A stretch of 59,890 nucleotides of DNA from Eubacterium sp. (GTDB lineage: Bacteria > Bacillota > Clostridia > Lachnospirales > Lachnospiraceae). The notes under the pieces are model-generated. The model was not told where the DNA came from, did no database searches, and saw nothing but the letters and a program-made list of their open reading frames with translations. This document shows, one piece after another, positions 1-8,609 of this stretch; within the stretch, counting starts at the first letter, position 1, and each line of letters starts with the position of its first letter. The stretch lies in the NCBI GenBank assembly GCA_022796875.1, contig JAAWJJ010000015.1, positions 1 to 59,890 of the forward strand, written 5' to 3'. A program made the translations under genes and the position numbers.

Positions 1-209
1 GAAAAGATCCACAAATCAAGGGATTCTTTCCAGATTTTTCTATATATAGAGCAAGAGTATCGCTCAACCATCTCATTTGATGATTTTGCGACACCCTCTG
101 AAAATTTTTGAAGCAGGCATCAAATTCATTCGCTGTTCTTTTCCGTTTCCGGGTGGTAACCTGAAAGTGAGTAGAGGGAGAAAACAGTATTGAATGGAGG
201 GATATGTAA
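1..209. other. Upstream spacer of symporter gene
   Basis: I find no convincing gene here. The stretch probably holds the end of an upstream unit and the 5' region of the symporter gene. An ORF-length reading on the minus strand has no ribosome binding site and no recognisable protein, so I left it out. GGAGG at 196-200 serves the ATG at 210. I could not identify a clear sigma-A promoter or a molybdenum-cofactor riboswitch fold. Confidence 0.4.
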
Positions 210-1691
210 ATGATACCTATTTTGATTGCTATTGTGTACTTTGGTTTTTTCAGTATTCTTTTCGGAATCCGTTCCAGGAAACAGAAAGCAAAAATGGCGG
301 AGCAGGCCGGCACAAAAGAAGACAAAGAATTTTTTACCGCTTCCGGTCGTCTGGGATGGTTTGCGGTTATGTGTACGTTCGTACTGGCGCCTCTGGGAGG
401 CGGACATACGACGTCGCTGTACGAGTCGCAGGCAGGCATGGGCGCGGCAGTTGCCTGGTGGGGAATCCTTGCCGGCGGCGTATTCGTACCAGTATTCCTG
501 CTTTGGTTCGGACCGATGTTCCGGAAACTGCATGTAGCTACGTTTCCTCAGGCGCTTGGTAAGATTTTCGGTCCGAAAATTAAAATCTTTAATTCTTCCG
601 TAGCTCCGGCTGCCTGGCTGGGCATTACGATGTCCGAACTTCTGGGAACGTCAACCGCGATCTATGCGCTGTGCGGCGGAAAAGTTCCGTATGCGCCGTG
701 GTGTATTTTAATTGCAGGCGCCTTGATGCTGGTATACATTTTGCTGGGCGGCATGCTTCAGGCGTCGATGATGAATATCATCAACGCGATCATGCTGATT
801 GCGGGCAGTTATATTGCGGTCGTATTTGTGGGCATGAAACTGGACGGCGGTTTTGCCAGCGTAACGGCGACTTATGCGGCGCAGGGAATGGCGGAGCACA
901 CAAACCTGTTTAACCTGACGCCTCAGGTACTGATGAACGTGGCGCTGCCGGTTGTGATTCTGCACGTATTGTCCGTGGCCAGCGAACATGCCATGTACCA
1001 GCCGATGCTTGCGGCAAAGAGCAACAAAGATATCCGCAAAGGGGCGTTCCTTGGCGGTATGTTTAATACGGCGGCCGCTCTTCCGTGGGTTATCCTCGGC
1101 GTTACCGGTACTTCGATCGCAACGATTGCGGCGAAAGCGCCGATCCTTTCGGTGCCGGAACTGGCGTTACATATGATGCCTCAGGTATTGATCGGAATAT
1201 TGATGGTTGCTCTGATGTGTGCACTGCTTTCTACAGGCAGCGGCATGATTCTGGCGATTTCCCATGTCGTATCCGACGACGTTGTCGGCCCGTTAGTAAA
1301 CAAAAAACCGGGAGATAAAGGTTACACCGCCATGAGCCGCATCATTATTGTGGTAGTCACACTGGCAGCATTGTTGCCGGCTATGAAAGTAACGCTTCTG
1401 ATTACGTTATTTTTCTGGTGCTTCGCACTCAGTATGCCGATCTTTGTAAACTATCTGATCGGAATGACCTGGAAGATCAATAAGAAAGTGGCCTGGGCGA
1501 ATTTGATTATTACGACGGCCGTCAATTTCTGGTGGACGTTTGCCTGTCCCGACTGGGCCGGCCTGTTTACGCTTCCGTTCTGGCCGGTGGCGTTTACGAC
1601 GGTCGGACTGGGCATTATCCTGAATTTGATTTTCCCGGGCGAACCTGGATTGTTGAAGCAGATTGCAGCGGAAAAAGCCGCGAAAAAATAA
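210..1691 (+). CDS. Sodium:solute symporter family transporter
   Basis: The 493-residue product is almost wholly hydrophobic, with about 12-13 predicted membrane helices, an N-terminal helix followed by a basic loop (SRKQK), and the small-residue-rich segments typical of the SSS (LeuT-fold) family. Its length matches that family. The start is set by GGAGG nine bases upstream. It should import an organic solute with Na+, but the substrate cannot be read from sequence. The following genes encode two tiny membrane proteins, an alcohol dehydrogenase and a molybdenum aldehyde oxidoreductase. I therefore infer an alcohol, aldehyde or related N-heterocyclic or aromatic compound as cargo. The family call is fairly sure; the substrate is a guess. 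Confidence 0.85.
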   Translation: MIPILIAIVYFGFFSILFGIRSRKQKAKMAEQAGTKEDKEFFTASGRLGWFAVMCTFVLAPLGGGHTTSLYESQAGMGAAVAWWGILAGGVFVPVFLLWFGPMFRKLHVATFPQALGKIFGPKIKIFNSSVAPAAWLGITMSELLGTSTAIYALCGGKVPYAPWCILIAGALMLVYILLGGMLQASMMNIINAIMLIAGSYIAVVFVGMKLDGGFASVTATYAAQGMAEHTNLFNLTPQVLMNVALPVVILHVLSVASEHAMYQPMLAAKSNKDIRKGAFLGGMFNTAAALPWVILGVTGTSIATIAAKAPILSVPELALHMMPQVLIGILMVALMCALLSTGSGMILAISHVVSDDVVGPLVNKKPGDKGYTAMSRIIIVVVTLAALLPAMKVTLLITLFFWCFALSMPIFVNYLIGMTWKINKKVAWANLIITTAVNFWWTFACPDWAGLFTLPFWPVAFTTVGLGIILNLIFPGEPGLLKQIAAEKAAKK

Positions 1692-1704
1692 AGGAGGTCA
1701 GGTT

Positions 1705-1818
1705 ATGAGTTGGGTAGCAGTATTAATCATAGGAGCGTTGGCGATTTCCGCCGGTTTAAACGGCCTGATACATCTGATTTTTAAACTGTCGGGCGGTAAA
1801 TTTGACGATGAAGATTAA
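1705..1818 (+). CDS. Symporter small accessory protein, first copy
   Basis: This 37-residue protein starts at ATG 1705, behind a strong AAGGAGG at 1691-1697. It has one hydrophobic helix (about residues 4-27) and an acidic tail ending DDED. It begins 13 bases after the symporter stop. Very small one-helix proteins encoded directly behind SSS-type symporters are known in Clostridia and have been named symporter small accessory proteins. I recognise it by position and architecture, not by a specific motif. Its last codons lie inside a 20-bp tandem repeat that continues into the spacer. A role in stabilising or modulating the transporter is inferred. Confidence 0.7.
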   Translation: MSWVAVLIIGALAISAGLNGLIHLIFKLSGGKFDDED

Positions 1819-1866
1819 GATTTGACGATGAAGATTAAGGTTAGAAGATGAAGATTAGGGTTAGGA
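1801..1866 (+). repeat. 20-bp tandem repeat copying the 3' end of the small ORF
   Basis: Three consecutive 20-base units run 1801-1820, 1821-1840 and 1841-1860. Each carries the core GATGAAGATTA. The first unit is the coding end with the stop codon of the preceding ORF. The second differs from it by one base, and the third is more diverged. The partial fourth unit runs into GGAGG, the ribosome binding site of the next small gene. Confidence 0.85.
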
Positions 1867-1875
1867 GGTAACGAA

Positions 1876-1992
1876 ATGGGTGCTGTGGATACTTTTGTAG
1901 CGGTATACATGATAGCGATTATGGCCGTTTTGCTGGTTCTTTCTATTCTGGCTTATAAAAAGAAAGTGGAACGCGGCGAAATCGAAGAGTAA
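1876..1992 (+). CDS. Symporter small accessory protein, second copy
   Basis: This 38-residue protein starts at ATG 1876, with AGGAGG at 1863-1868. It has an outside-type short N-terminus, one hydrophobic helix (about residues 7-27), then a cationic KKK stretch and an acidic tail (ERGEIEE). This follows the positive-inside rule for an N-out, C-in single-pass protein. It is not an obvious duplicate of the first small protein, so the transporter may have two different small partners. Function is inferred from position only. Confidence 0.65.
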   Translation: MGAVDTFVAVYMIAIMAVLLVLSILAYKKKVERGEIEE

Positions 1993-2000
1993 AGCAGAAC

Positions 2001-2042
2001 GGAAACTGTCCGGAATTCAATGCAGAGTTTCGGGCAGTTTCC
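2001..2042 (+). terminator. Intercistronic stem-loop before the alcohol dehydrogenase
   Basis: Arms at 2001-2013 and 2031-2042 share GGAAACTG and its complement, with one bulge. No T-run follows. I read it as an RNA processing or stability hairpin, or a weak terminator, separating transporter expression from the oxidoreductase genes. Confidence 0.5.
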
Positions 2043-2116
2043 ACTGTCAAGAGAAAGCGGAATGTAAAAAACAGGAGAAAAGCTGGTAAAAAACAGAAAA
2101 AGAAAGGAGTTTGTTT

Positions 2117-3214
2117 ATGAATATCAAGGCAGCAGTTATTGAGAAAAAAGGAGAACCATTTACGATCAGCGAACTGGAACTCAGGCCGCCGCAGCAGGGG
2201 GAAGTTCTCGTAAAAGTAGTGGCGTGCGGCGTATGCCATACCGACGACGTAGCAAGAAACCAGATTATCCCGGTGCCGCTCCCGGCCGTATTCGGGCATG
2301 AAGGATGCGGGGTTATCCTGGAAACAGGACCGGGTGTAACGGAGTTTAAAGCGGGGGATAAAGTCGGCTTTTCTTATGGATACTGCGGAACCTGTGAAGC
2401 CTGCCGCACCGGAAAGCCGTACGGGTGTAAAGAAAACCGCCGCCTGAATTTTTCCGGCGTACAGTTTGACAACACGAAAAGGCTGTGGAAAGATGATATG
2501 TTCGTATCTTCCTTTTTCGGGCAGGGAGCTTTTGCAACGCATGCCGTTGTGCATGTCAACAACCTGATTCCGGTAGCGGAAGATATCGACCTGAAGATGG
2601 TGGCGCCTATGGGGTGCGGCATACAGACCGGCGCCGGCGCAGTTTTAAATTATTTAAGGCCGTCGGCGGACAGTTCCATAATCATTACCGGATGCGGGCC
2701 GGTAGGATTAAGCGCCGTAATGGCGGCGAAAATTGCCGGATGTACGACGATCATCGCCTGCGACGTAGTTCTTTCCCGTCTGGACCTGGCGTTGGAATTT
2801 GGAGCGACGGATGTGATCAATTCCAGAGAAGTGAAAGATGTTCCGGCGCGCGCCCGTGAACTGACCGGCGGCCTGGGCTGCCATTACGCGATAGATTGTA
2901 CAGGGAACGGTAATTGCGTGCGACAAAGTTTAAACTGTACGCGCTCTCTTGGGACGTGCGTGGTATTGGGAGCGACGCAGGAGCTGACGATTCATGTGGA
3001 AGAAGAGTTGATGGGCATCGGAAAGACGCTGGTTGGCCTGGTGGAGGGATGCTCCATTCCGAAAATTTTTATTCCGCAGCTGTTGGATTACTATCGGAAA
3101 GGGATGTTCCCGTTTGACAAACTGATTACCTATTATCCGTTTGAAGAAATTAACCGGGCGTTTGAAGATACGAAGAACGGTTCTGTGTTAAAAGCCGTTT
3201 TGTGTATGAATTAA
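2117..3214 (+). CDS. Zinc-dependent alcohol dehydrogenase (MDR family)
   Basis: I chose the ATG at 2117 (365 residues) rather than the TTG at 2111, because AAAGGAG at 2103-2109 is correctly spaced only for the ATG. The product has the catalytic zinc site (C40 followed by HTDD, then GHEGCG), the four-cysteine structural zinc lobe (CGTCEACRTGKPYGC), and a Rossmann dinucleotide motif GCGPVG. It belongs to the class III/aryl-alcohol branch of medium-chain dehydrogenases and should interconvert an alcohol and an aldehyde with NAD(P)H. It lies directly upstream of a molybdenum aldehyde oxidoreductase, which suggests a two-step alcohol-aldehyde-acid route. The exact substrate is unknown. Confidence 0.88.
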   Translation: MNIKAAVIEKKGEPFTISELELRPPQQGEVLVKVVACGVCHTDDVARNQIIPVPLPAVFGHEGCGVILETGPGVTEFKAGDKVGFSYGYCGTCEACRTGKPYGCKENRRLNFSGVQFDNTKRLWKDDMFVSSFFGQGAFATHAVVHVNNLIPVAEDIDLKMVAPMGCGIQTGAGAVLNYLRPSADSSIIITGCGPVGLSAVMAAKIAGCTTIIACDVVLSRLDLALEFGATDVINSREVKDVPARARELTGGLGCHYAIDCTGNGNCVRQSLNCTRSLGTCVVLGATQELTIHVEEELMGIGKTLVGLVEGCSIPKIFIPQLLDYYRKGMFPFDKLITYYPFEEINRAFEDTKNGSVLKAVLCMN

Positions 3215-3238
3215 AATCAGAAAGCGAGGCAGTTAAAA

Positions 3239-6076
3239 ATGGGAAAAGTTTCAAGAAAATCGCTTGTCATTAACGGCGTGCAGCGTCACGTCGTATATGA
3301 TACGGAAAAAGACAGTCTGGCGCAGGTGTTGCGCAGATTTGGCCTGACCGGGACGAAGATCGGGTGCGATAAAGGAGTATGCGGCGCGTGTTCCGTTATT
3401 ATGAATCATAAACTGGTGCGCTCCTGCATCGTGAAGATGAAAAACGTTCCGGAGTTTGCGCAGATCATTACGATCGAAGGAATCGGCACGCCGGACAACC
3501 TGCACCCGCTCCAGTTGGCGTGGATTACCCACGGCGGAGCGCAGTGCGGATTCTGTACGCCGGGCTTTATCGTATCCTCTTACGCCCTGTTGCTGGAAAA
3601 TCAAAGCCCGACACGGGAAGAGGTACGAAACTGGTTTACAAAAAATCATAACGTGTGCCGCTGTACCGGATACAAACAGTTGGTGGACGCGGTTATGGAT
3701 GCCGCTGCGGTTCTGCGCGGGGAAAAAACGATGGAAGACATCACCTGGAAATTAAAAGATGGGGAGGAGTATTACGGCAGCGAGATGCCGCGGCCTACCG
3801 CGCTGGCAAAAGTATGCGGTCTGACGGATTACGGCGACGATGTGGCGATGAAGATGCCGGGAGCCGTCGCTTATCTGGCTCCGGTTATGGCCGGAGTGCC
3901 TCACGCGCGGATTAAGAGTATCGACGTGTCGGAAGCAGAAGCGATGCCGGGAGTAATCAAAGTACTGACCGCCGCCAACGTACAGGGGACAAACGATATT
4001 TCGTTTCCGGCTGTGGTGCCGCGTCAGAAAGGACAGGGTTCCCCGAAATTCCCGTTGATCTGCGATCAGGTCGTAAACCGACGTGGGGACATTTATGCAA
4101 TTGTTGCCGCAACATCAACGGAAATTGCAAGAGAAGCTGCAAAAAAAGTGAAAGCGGATCTGGAAATTCTTCCGTCCTATATGAACGTTCTGGAATCTTT
4201 TGCCCCGGACGCGCTGCAGCTTCATGAAAACGTGCCGAATCAGTATTTGTATGCTCCGCTGTATAAAGGAGAGGATACCGAAGAAATTTTTGAGGATGCG
4301 GACGTTGTGGTGGAAGGAAGCTGGCATAGCCAGCATCAGCCGCATCTGACGATAGAACCAGACGTATTTCAGGGATATTGGGACGAGGATGGTATGCTTA
4401 CGATTATGAGCAAAACCCACGACCTGTACGGCTGCCGCGACGAGCTGGCGCCGGCGATCGGGCTGGAACCGGAAATGATTCGTATGATTGATAATCCGGC
4501 AGGCGGATGTTTCGGATATTCTACGATTTCTAATTTATTTGCATTGGCTGGCGTAGCGGTAATGGCGCTGAATATGCCGGTTTCGATGACTCTGACTTAT
4601 GAAGAGCATATGCATATGACCGGAAAACGTTCGGCTACCTATTCCAACGGCCGTCTGGCCTGTACGGAAGACGGCAAAATCCAGGCGGTGGAGTTTGATG
4701 TGGCAATGGATCACGGCGCGTATGCCGGAACAGCATCGATTGCGTTCGGAAACCTGATTTCCGTTCCGTTCCAGGGGTATCAGATACCGAATGTCAAAGC
4801 GCTGGCGCGTGCCGGAGCCTCCAACCATGCGTTTACCTGCGCTTACCGCGGGTTCGGCGGTCCGCAGATTTATACGATGAGCGAAGCTCTGGTGGATATG
4901 GCCGCGGAAGCCGCCGGTATTGATCCATGGGAATTTCGCAGGAAAAATGCCGCGGCGGAAGGCGACCTTACGATCAACAGTAAACCGTATTTGTCTTATA
5001 CTTATCCGATTCTGCTTGACATTTTAAAGCCGCATTACGACGAATTTAAAGCGCTGGCGGAAGCCGGAAAGAAAGAGGGCCGGTATGTCGGCGTCGGTAT
5101 GGCAATGGGCGGATTTAACGTAGGCAAAGGGTTTATCGACCATTGTGAAAACGATCTGGAACTCTGCGCAGACGGATTTATCAATGTATACAATACCTGG
5201 CAGGATCTGGGTCAGGGAGCGGATATCGGCACACTTACCCATGTGTTAAAAGTGCTGGAGCCGTTAGGAGTGACTCCGGAAAAAGTACGTCTTGTTGTAA
5301 ACGATACCAAACTGGCTCCGGATTCCGGATTGTCTGCCGCCAGCCGTTCCCATTTTATGAATGGACGCGCCCTGATGGACGCGGCGGAAAAACTGCTGAA
5401 CGCCATGAAAAAAGAAGACGGTTCTTACCGCACGTATGAAGAAATGATTGCCGAAAATATTCCGACCAGATACCGCGGCCATGTGGATGAAGTCGGGAAA
5501 GGCTATGATCCGAGCCAGGATCCGAATACCGGCGAGGGCAACCGTTTTGCCGCATATACGTACGGCGCATCCTGCGCGCTGGTGGAAGTGGATGTCAATA
5601 CCGGGAAAACGAAAGTGTTGAAATACGCCCAGGCGGTGGATATCGGAAAAGTCGGAAACAAACTGTCCGTAGACGGCCAGGCGTATGGCGGGATTTCACA
5701 CAGCATCGGTTTTGCGATCAGCGAAGATTATGACGCGACGGACCGCGCCAACAATATGGCGTATTGCGGCGTTCCAGTATGCGATGCCGTTCCGGACGAT
5801 ATCCGCGTCGAATATTACGAGGGGAATCCGAGGCCGCAGGGACCGCACGGTTCGAGCGGATGCGCGGAAGTATTCCAGTGCTCCACGCATATGCCGGTCA
5901 TCAATGCGATTAACAATGCGTGCGGCGTGCGTATTTACGACTTGCCGGCCACTCCGGATAAAGTAAAAGCCGGATGGGAGAAACTGCAGAAAGGCGAAGA
6001 CCTGACACCGCCAAAATACTATTTCGGTTCGGAGTTTGAGGACGAACTGGAGTACATCAGGGAAAATCCGATTTAG
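3239..6076 (+). CDS. Molybdopterin-dependent aldehyde oxidoreductase (fused 2x[2Fe-2S] and Mo subunits)
   Basis: This 945-residue single chain resembles Desulfovibrio gigas aldehyde oxidoreductase (MOP), a molybdenum hydroxylase without an FAD domain. The plant-type ferredoxin cluster uses C43, C48, C51 and C63. The second cluster uses C103, C106, C140 and C142 (CGFCTPG and CRCTGY). The rest is the molybdopterin-binding portion, with QGG/FGG-type loops and a C-terminal GCAEVF segment carrying the probable catalytic glutamate. It should hydroxylate an aldehyde or N-heterocycle with water and pass electrons through the two clusters. The missing FAD subunit is probably replaced by the downstream FAD/Fe-S protein. 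Maturation genes follow to position 14810. Substrate specificity is unresolved, and a xanthine dehydrogenase-like activity is possible. Confidence 0.9.
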   Translation: MGKVSRKSLVINGVQRHVVYDTEKDSLAQVLRRFGLTGTKIGCDKGVCGACSVIMNHKLVRSCIVKMKNVPEFAQIITIEGIGTPDNLHPLQLAWITHGGAQCGFCTPGFIVSSYALLLENQSPTREEVRNWFTKNHNVCRCTGYKQLVDAVMDAAAVLRGEKTMEDITWKLKDGEEYYGSEMPRPTALAKVCGLTDYGDDVAMKMPGAVAYLAPVMAGVPHARIKSIDVSEAEAMPGVIKVLTAANVQGTNDISFPAVVPRQKGQGSPKFPLICDQVVNRRGDIYAIVAATSTEIAREAAKKVKADLEILPSYMNVLESFAPDALQLHENVPNQYLYAPLYKGEDTEEIFEDADVVVEGSWHSQHQPHLTIEPDVFQGYWDEDGMLTIMSKTHDLYGCRDELAPAIGLEPEMIRMIDNPAGGCFGYSTISNLFALAGVAVMALNMPVSMTLTYEEHMHMTGKRSATYSNGRLACTEDGKIQAVEFDVAMDHGAYAGTASIAFGNLISVPFQGYQIPNVKALARAGASNHAFTCAYRGFGGPQIYTMSEALVDMAAEAAGIDPWEFRRKNAAAEGDLTINSKPYLSYTYPILLDILKPHYDEFKALAEAGKKEGRYVGVGMAMGGFNVGKGFIDHCENDLELCADGFINVYNTWQDLGQGADIGTLTHVLKVLEPLGVTPEKVRLVVNDTKLAPDSGLSAASRSHFMNGRALMDAAEKLLNAMKKEDGSYRTYEEMIAENIPTRYRGHVDEVGKGYDPSQDPNTGEGNRFAAYTYGASCALVEVDVNTGKTKVLKYAQAVDIGKVGNKLSVDGQAYGGISHSIGFAISEDYDATDRANNMAYCGVPVCDAVPDDIRVEYYEGNPRPQGPHGSSGCAEVFQCSTHMPVINAINNACGVRIYDLPATPDKVKAGWEKLQKGEDLTPPKYYFGSEFEDELEYIRENPI

Positions 6077-6143
6077 AAAGCAGCGGTCAGGAAAAACGCA
6101 GCGATTAAGAAAAATACAGTATTCTAAAAAAAGGAGAACCTGC

Positions 6144-8393
6144 ATGGAGCGAGAGGAAGTTTTTTCACTGGTAAAAAATTGTTTGAATGGAGAACCGGCC
6201 ACCTGTATTGCAGCCTGCCCGTTTCATCTGGATATCAAGTCCTTTCTGAAAAAAACAGCGAAAGGCAGGCTTGGCGCGGCTGCGCAGGAGCTGAACCAGT
6301 CGCTGCCGTTTCCGAAAGTAATCAATGAAATCTGCCCGGCTCCATGCGAAAAACAGTGCCAGAGGCAGACCGTCCTGGGAGAGGATACGATTTCAATCCG
6401 TCTTCTCGGACGGACATGCCTGCAGAAAAAGGAAAAAAAAGAACGTAAGAGTTACACGCTTCCGCCGTTAGAGAAAAAGGCGGCGATTGTCGGCGCAGGT
6501 CCCTGCGGCCTTGCGTGCGCCTTGTATATGAGCAAAAAACGGTATCCGGTGACGGTGTTTGAAAAAGAACAGAATTGGGGAGGCAGTTTAAAAAACCATG
6601 AAAAATTCCCAATATTTGAGGAAGAATTTTTCAAGAAATTTGCATCGGCGGAAGTGGATTTCCGTTTCGGCACAACGGTACATGACCTGAAAGAACTGCA
6701 GGAGTACGGCATGATTTATATCGCGACCGGAAAAGGCGGCCCGGATTTTGGGCTGCTTAACGGCTGCGACCGGGAATTTGGCGCAACGTCCGTTGCGAAC
6801 GTATTTCTCGGGGGCGAGTTGTTGGGCCTGTCTTGCGTGGAGGGGATGGCGCATGCGCAGACAGCGTCAAAAGCGATGGAATCTTTTCTCCAGACCGGAA
6901 ATCCGGCGTATGCGGCGACGCAGTATAAAAAAATGGACTGCTCTAAAAATGTGCCTCATGACGGCGCCAGGCCGATGCCGCACGTTACGCCTGCGGGAGT
7001 AGTCTATACGGAGGAGGAAGCGCAAGCGGAAGCCGGACGCTGTATGCAGTGCGACTGCGAAGTATGCGTAAAAGACTGCAGTCTTTTGACAAAATACAAA
7101 AAGAAGCCGCCGCGTATCGCCATAGATGTGGCGCAGGACGGAATGACGCGCAATTCCGTCAGTTCCGCATGTATTACGAGGCAGACGTGGTCCTGTAATC
7201 TTTGCGGGCATTGCGCGGATGTCTGCCGGGAGAACGTTTCGGTCGGGCAGATGTTTGAATTGTCTCGGGCCGACCGGGTGAAAAGCGGGAATTATCCGCC
7301 GGCTTTTCACGGATACTGGCTTGGCGAAATGCGGCAGGCGATGTCGGAAACCGGACTGGTCCGGCCGGCGCAGGGAGAGAACGCGTGCGGTTATTTGTTT
7401 TTTCCGGGATGCCGGCTGGGCGCGGCCAATCCGAAGTATGTCACAAAATCCTACGACGCGTTACTACAAGAGGACCGGAACACAGGCATTATGCTGGACT
7501 GCTGCGGAATCCCTGCGCTTTGGGCCGGGGAAATCGACATTTTTCAAAATCATCTGAATCATATTCGAGAACAATGGGAAGGTTTGGGAAAGCCCGCAAT
7601 CATATATGCATGTGCAAGCTGCCGTAGGACGTTTGAGCGGTTTTTGCCGGAACTTCCGATTATTTCATTATATGAAATGCTGGATGCAGGCGGGAAGCAT
7701 GGAGATGATTCGTGCGGAAACGACCGGGAATATGCAATTTTTGATCCCTGCGCGGCAGCGCCGATGCCGGAATTAAAAGCAGCGGTGAGGTCTTTGGCAA
7801 AAAGCAGCGGATGCCGGTTGTCAGACTATGACAACAGCGGAAAATGCTGCGGGTTCGGCGGTCATATTCAGCTTGCCAATCCGGATTTTTATGATGAAAT
7901 CGCCGCAGAGAGAGCAGCGGAAACGGAATTGCCGTATCTGGTTTATTGTGCAAACTGCATGGATGTATTTCGGACGCATGGGAAAAAAGCCAGGCATATT
8001 CTGGACTTTGTATTCGGTTTGACCGATCGTCCGGTAGCGACGCTGGAGGAAAAAAGAAAAAACAATCTGGCGGTAAAAAAGGCAGTTTTAAATAAATACT
8101 GGAAAGAAGAATTTTTACCGGAAAAGAAAGACTGGGAAACTTTTATTCTTTATATTCCGCAAGAAGTTATTGCGGATATGGAACGCTTGTTGATTCCGGA
8201 AAGCGAGATACAAAAAACGATATGGCTCAATGAAAAGTCCGGTGAGGGGTTTGAAAACGCATCCGGTGAGATTGTCTGCCGTATGGTCTGCGATTATATG
8301 ACATGCTGGGTAAAATATAAAAAAGAAAGCGGTATGTATCATATCAGGGAAGTATATTCCCATCGTATGCATATTCGGGAGGATGAAGTCTGA
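6144..8393 (+). CDS. FAD/pyridine-nucleotide oxidoreductase with Fe-S dicluster and CCG domains
   Basis: The start is ATG 6144 (749 residues), placed by AAAAAGGAG at 6127-6136; a longer reading from 6036 overlaps the previous gene. Domains in order are a GltD-like N-terminal cysteine region (CPAPCEKQC), a Rossmann FAD site GAGPCGLA, a cysteine cluster MQCDCEVCVKDC, a ferredoxin-like CNLCGHCADVC, and two heterodisulfide-reductase-type CCG modules (CCGIPALW with CASC, then CCGFGG with CANC). This matches a family of disulfide oxidoreductase/dicluster proteins that I recall beside clostridial and Desulfovibrio molybdenum hydroxylases. It is the likely electron acceptor of the preceding enzyme, passing electrons to NAD(P) or ferredoxin. 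It overlaps the next gene as TGATG. Confidence 0.85.
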   Translation: MEREEVFSLVKNCLNGEPATCIAACPFHLDIKSFLKKTAKGRLGAAAQELNQSLPFPKVINEICPAPCEKQCQRQTVLGEDTISIRLLGRTCLQKKEKKERKSYTLPPLEKKAAIVGAGPCGLACALYMSKKRYPVTVFEKEQNWGGSLKNHEKFPIFEEEFFKKFASAEVDFRFGTTVHDLKELQEYGMIYIATGKGGPDFGLLNGCDREFGATSVANVFLGGELLGLSCVEGMAHAQTASKAMESFLQTGNPAYAATQYKKMDCSKNVPHDGARPMPHVTPAGVVYTEEEAQAEAGRCMQCDCEVCVKDCSLLTKYKKKPPRIAIDVAQDGMTRNSVSSACITRQTWSCNLCGHCADVCRENVSVGQMFELSRADRVKSGNYPPAFHGYWLGEMRQAMSETGLVRPAQGENACGYLFFPGCRLGAANPKYVTKSYDALLQEDRNTGIMLDCCGIPALWAGEIDIFQNHLNHIREQWEGLGKPAIIYACASCRRTFERFLPELPIISLYEMLDAGGKHGDDSCGNDREYAIFDPCAAAPMPELKAAVRSLAKSSGCRLSDYDNSGKCCGFGGHIQLANPDFYDEIAAERAAETELPYLVYCANCMDVFRTHGKKARHILDFVFGLTDRPVATLEEKRKNNLAVKKAVLNKYWKEEFLPEKKDWETFILYIPQEVIADMERLLIPESEIQKTIWLNEKSGEGFENASGEIVCRMVCDYMTCWVKYKKESGMYHIREVYSHRMHIREDEV

Positions 8394-8587
8394 TGAACGA
8401 AGAAGAAAAATGGATATGCAGAAACTGCAGGTGCGAGCTGGAACAAAGAAAAACGGTATTCGATTATCTTTCGCTGACGTTCAGCGAAGAATTGCTCCGT
8501 TGTCCGAAGTGCGGACGCGTGCTGATTCCCCGGGAACTTGCTATTGGAAAAATGGTGGAAGTGGAAGCGCAGTTAGAAGAAAAATAA
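8393..8587 (+). CDS. Small zinc-ribbon redox protein, DVU_1557-like
   Basis: This 64-residue protein has an N-terminal CRNCRC motif and a second CPKC about 28 residues later, giving a rubredoxin/zinc-ribbon-like layout. The start ATG overlaps the previous stop (TGATG), and GGGAGG lies upstream at 8378-8383, so the two are translationally coupled. It matches the small redox protein seen in Desulfovibrio-type molybdenum hydroxylase neighbourhoods (DVU_1557, from memory). It could bind zinc or iron and shuttle electrons or assist assembly. The neighbourhood match is the main support. Confidence 0.7.
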   Translation: MNEEEKWICRNCRCELEQRKTVFDYLSLTFSEELLRCPKCGRVLIPRELAIGKMVEVEAQLEEK

Positions 8588-8609
8588 ATCCGGTCGGGAG
8601 AAATCCAGC

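Noticed and set aside
1943-2554. 203-residue minus-strand frame across the mini-gene and alcohol dehydrogenase start
   Set aside because: It overlaps two supported plus-strand genes and the stem-loop, and has no motif.
6036-6143. N-terminal 36-residue extension of the FAD/CCG oxidoreductase
   Set aside because: It overlaps the previous gene and lacks a ribosome site, whereas ATG 6144 has a good one.
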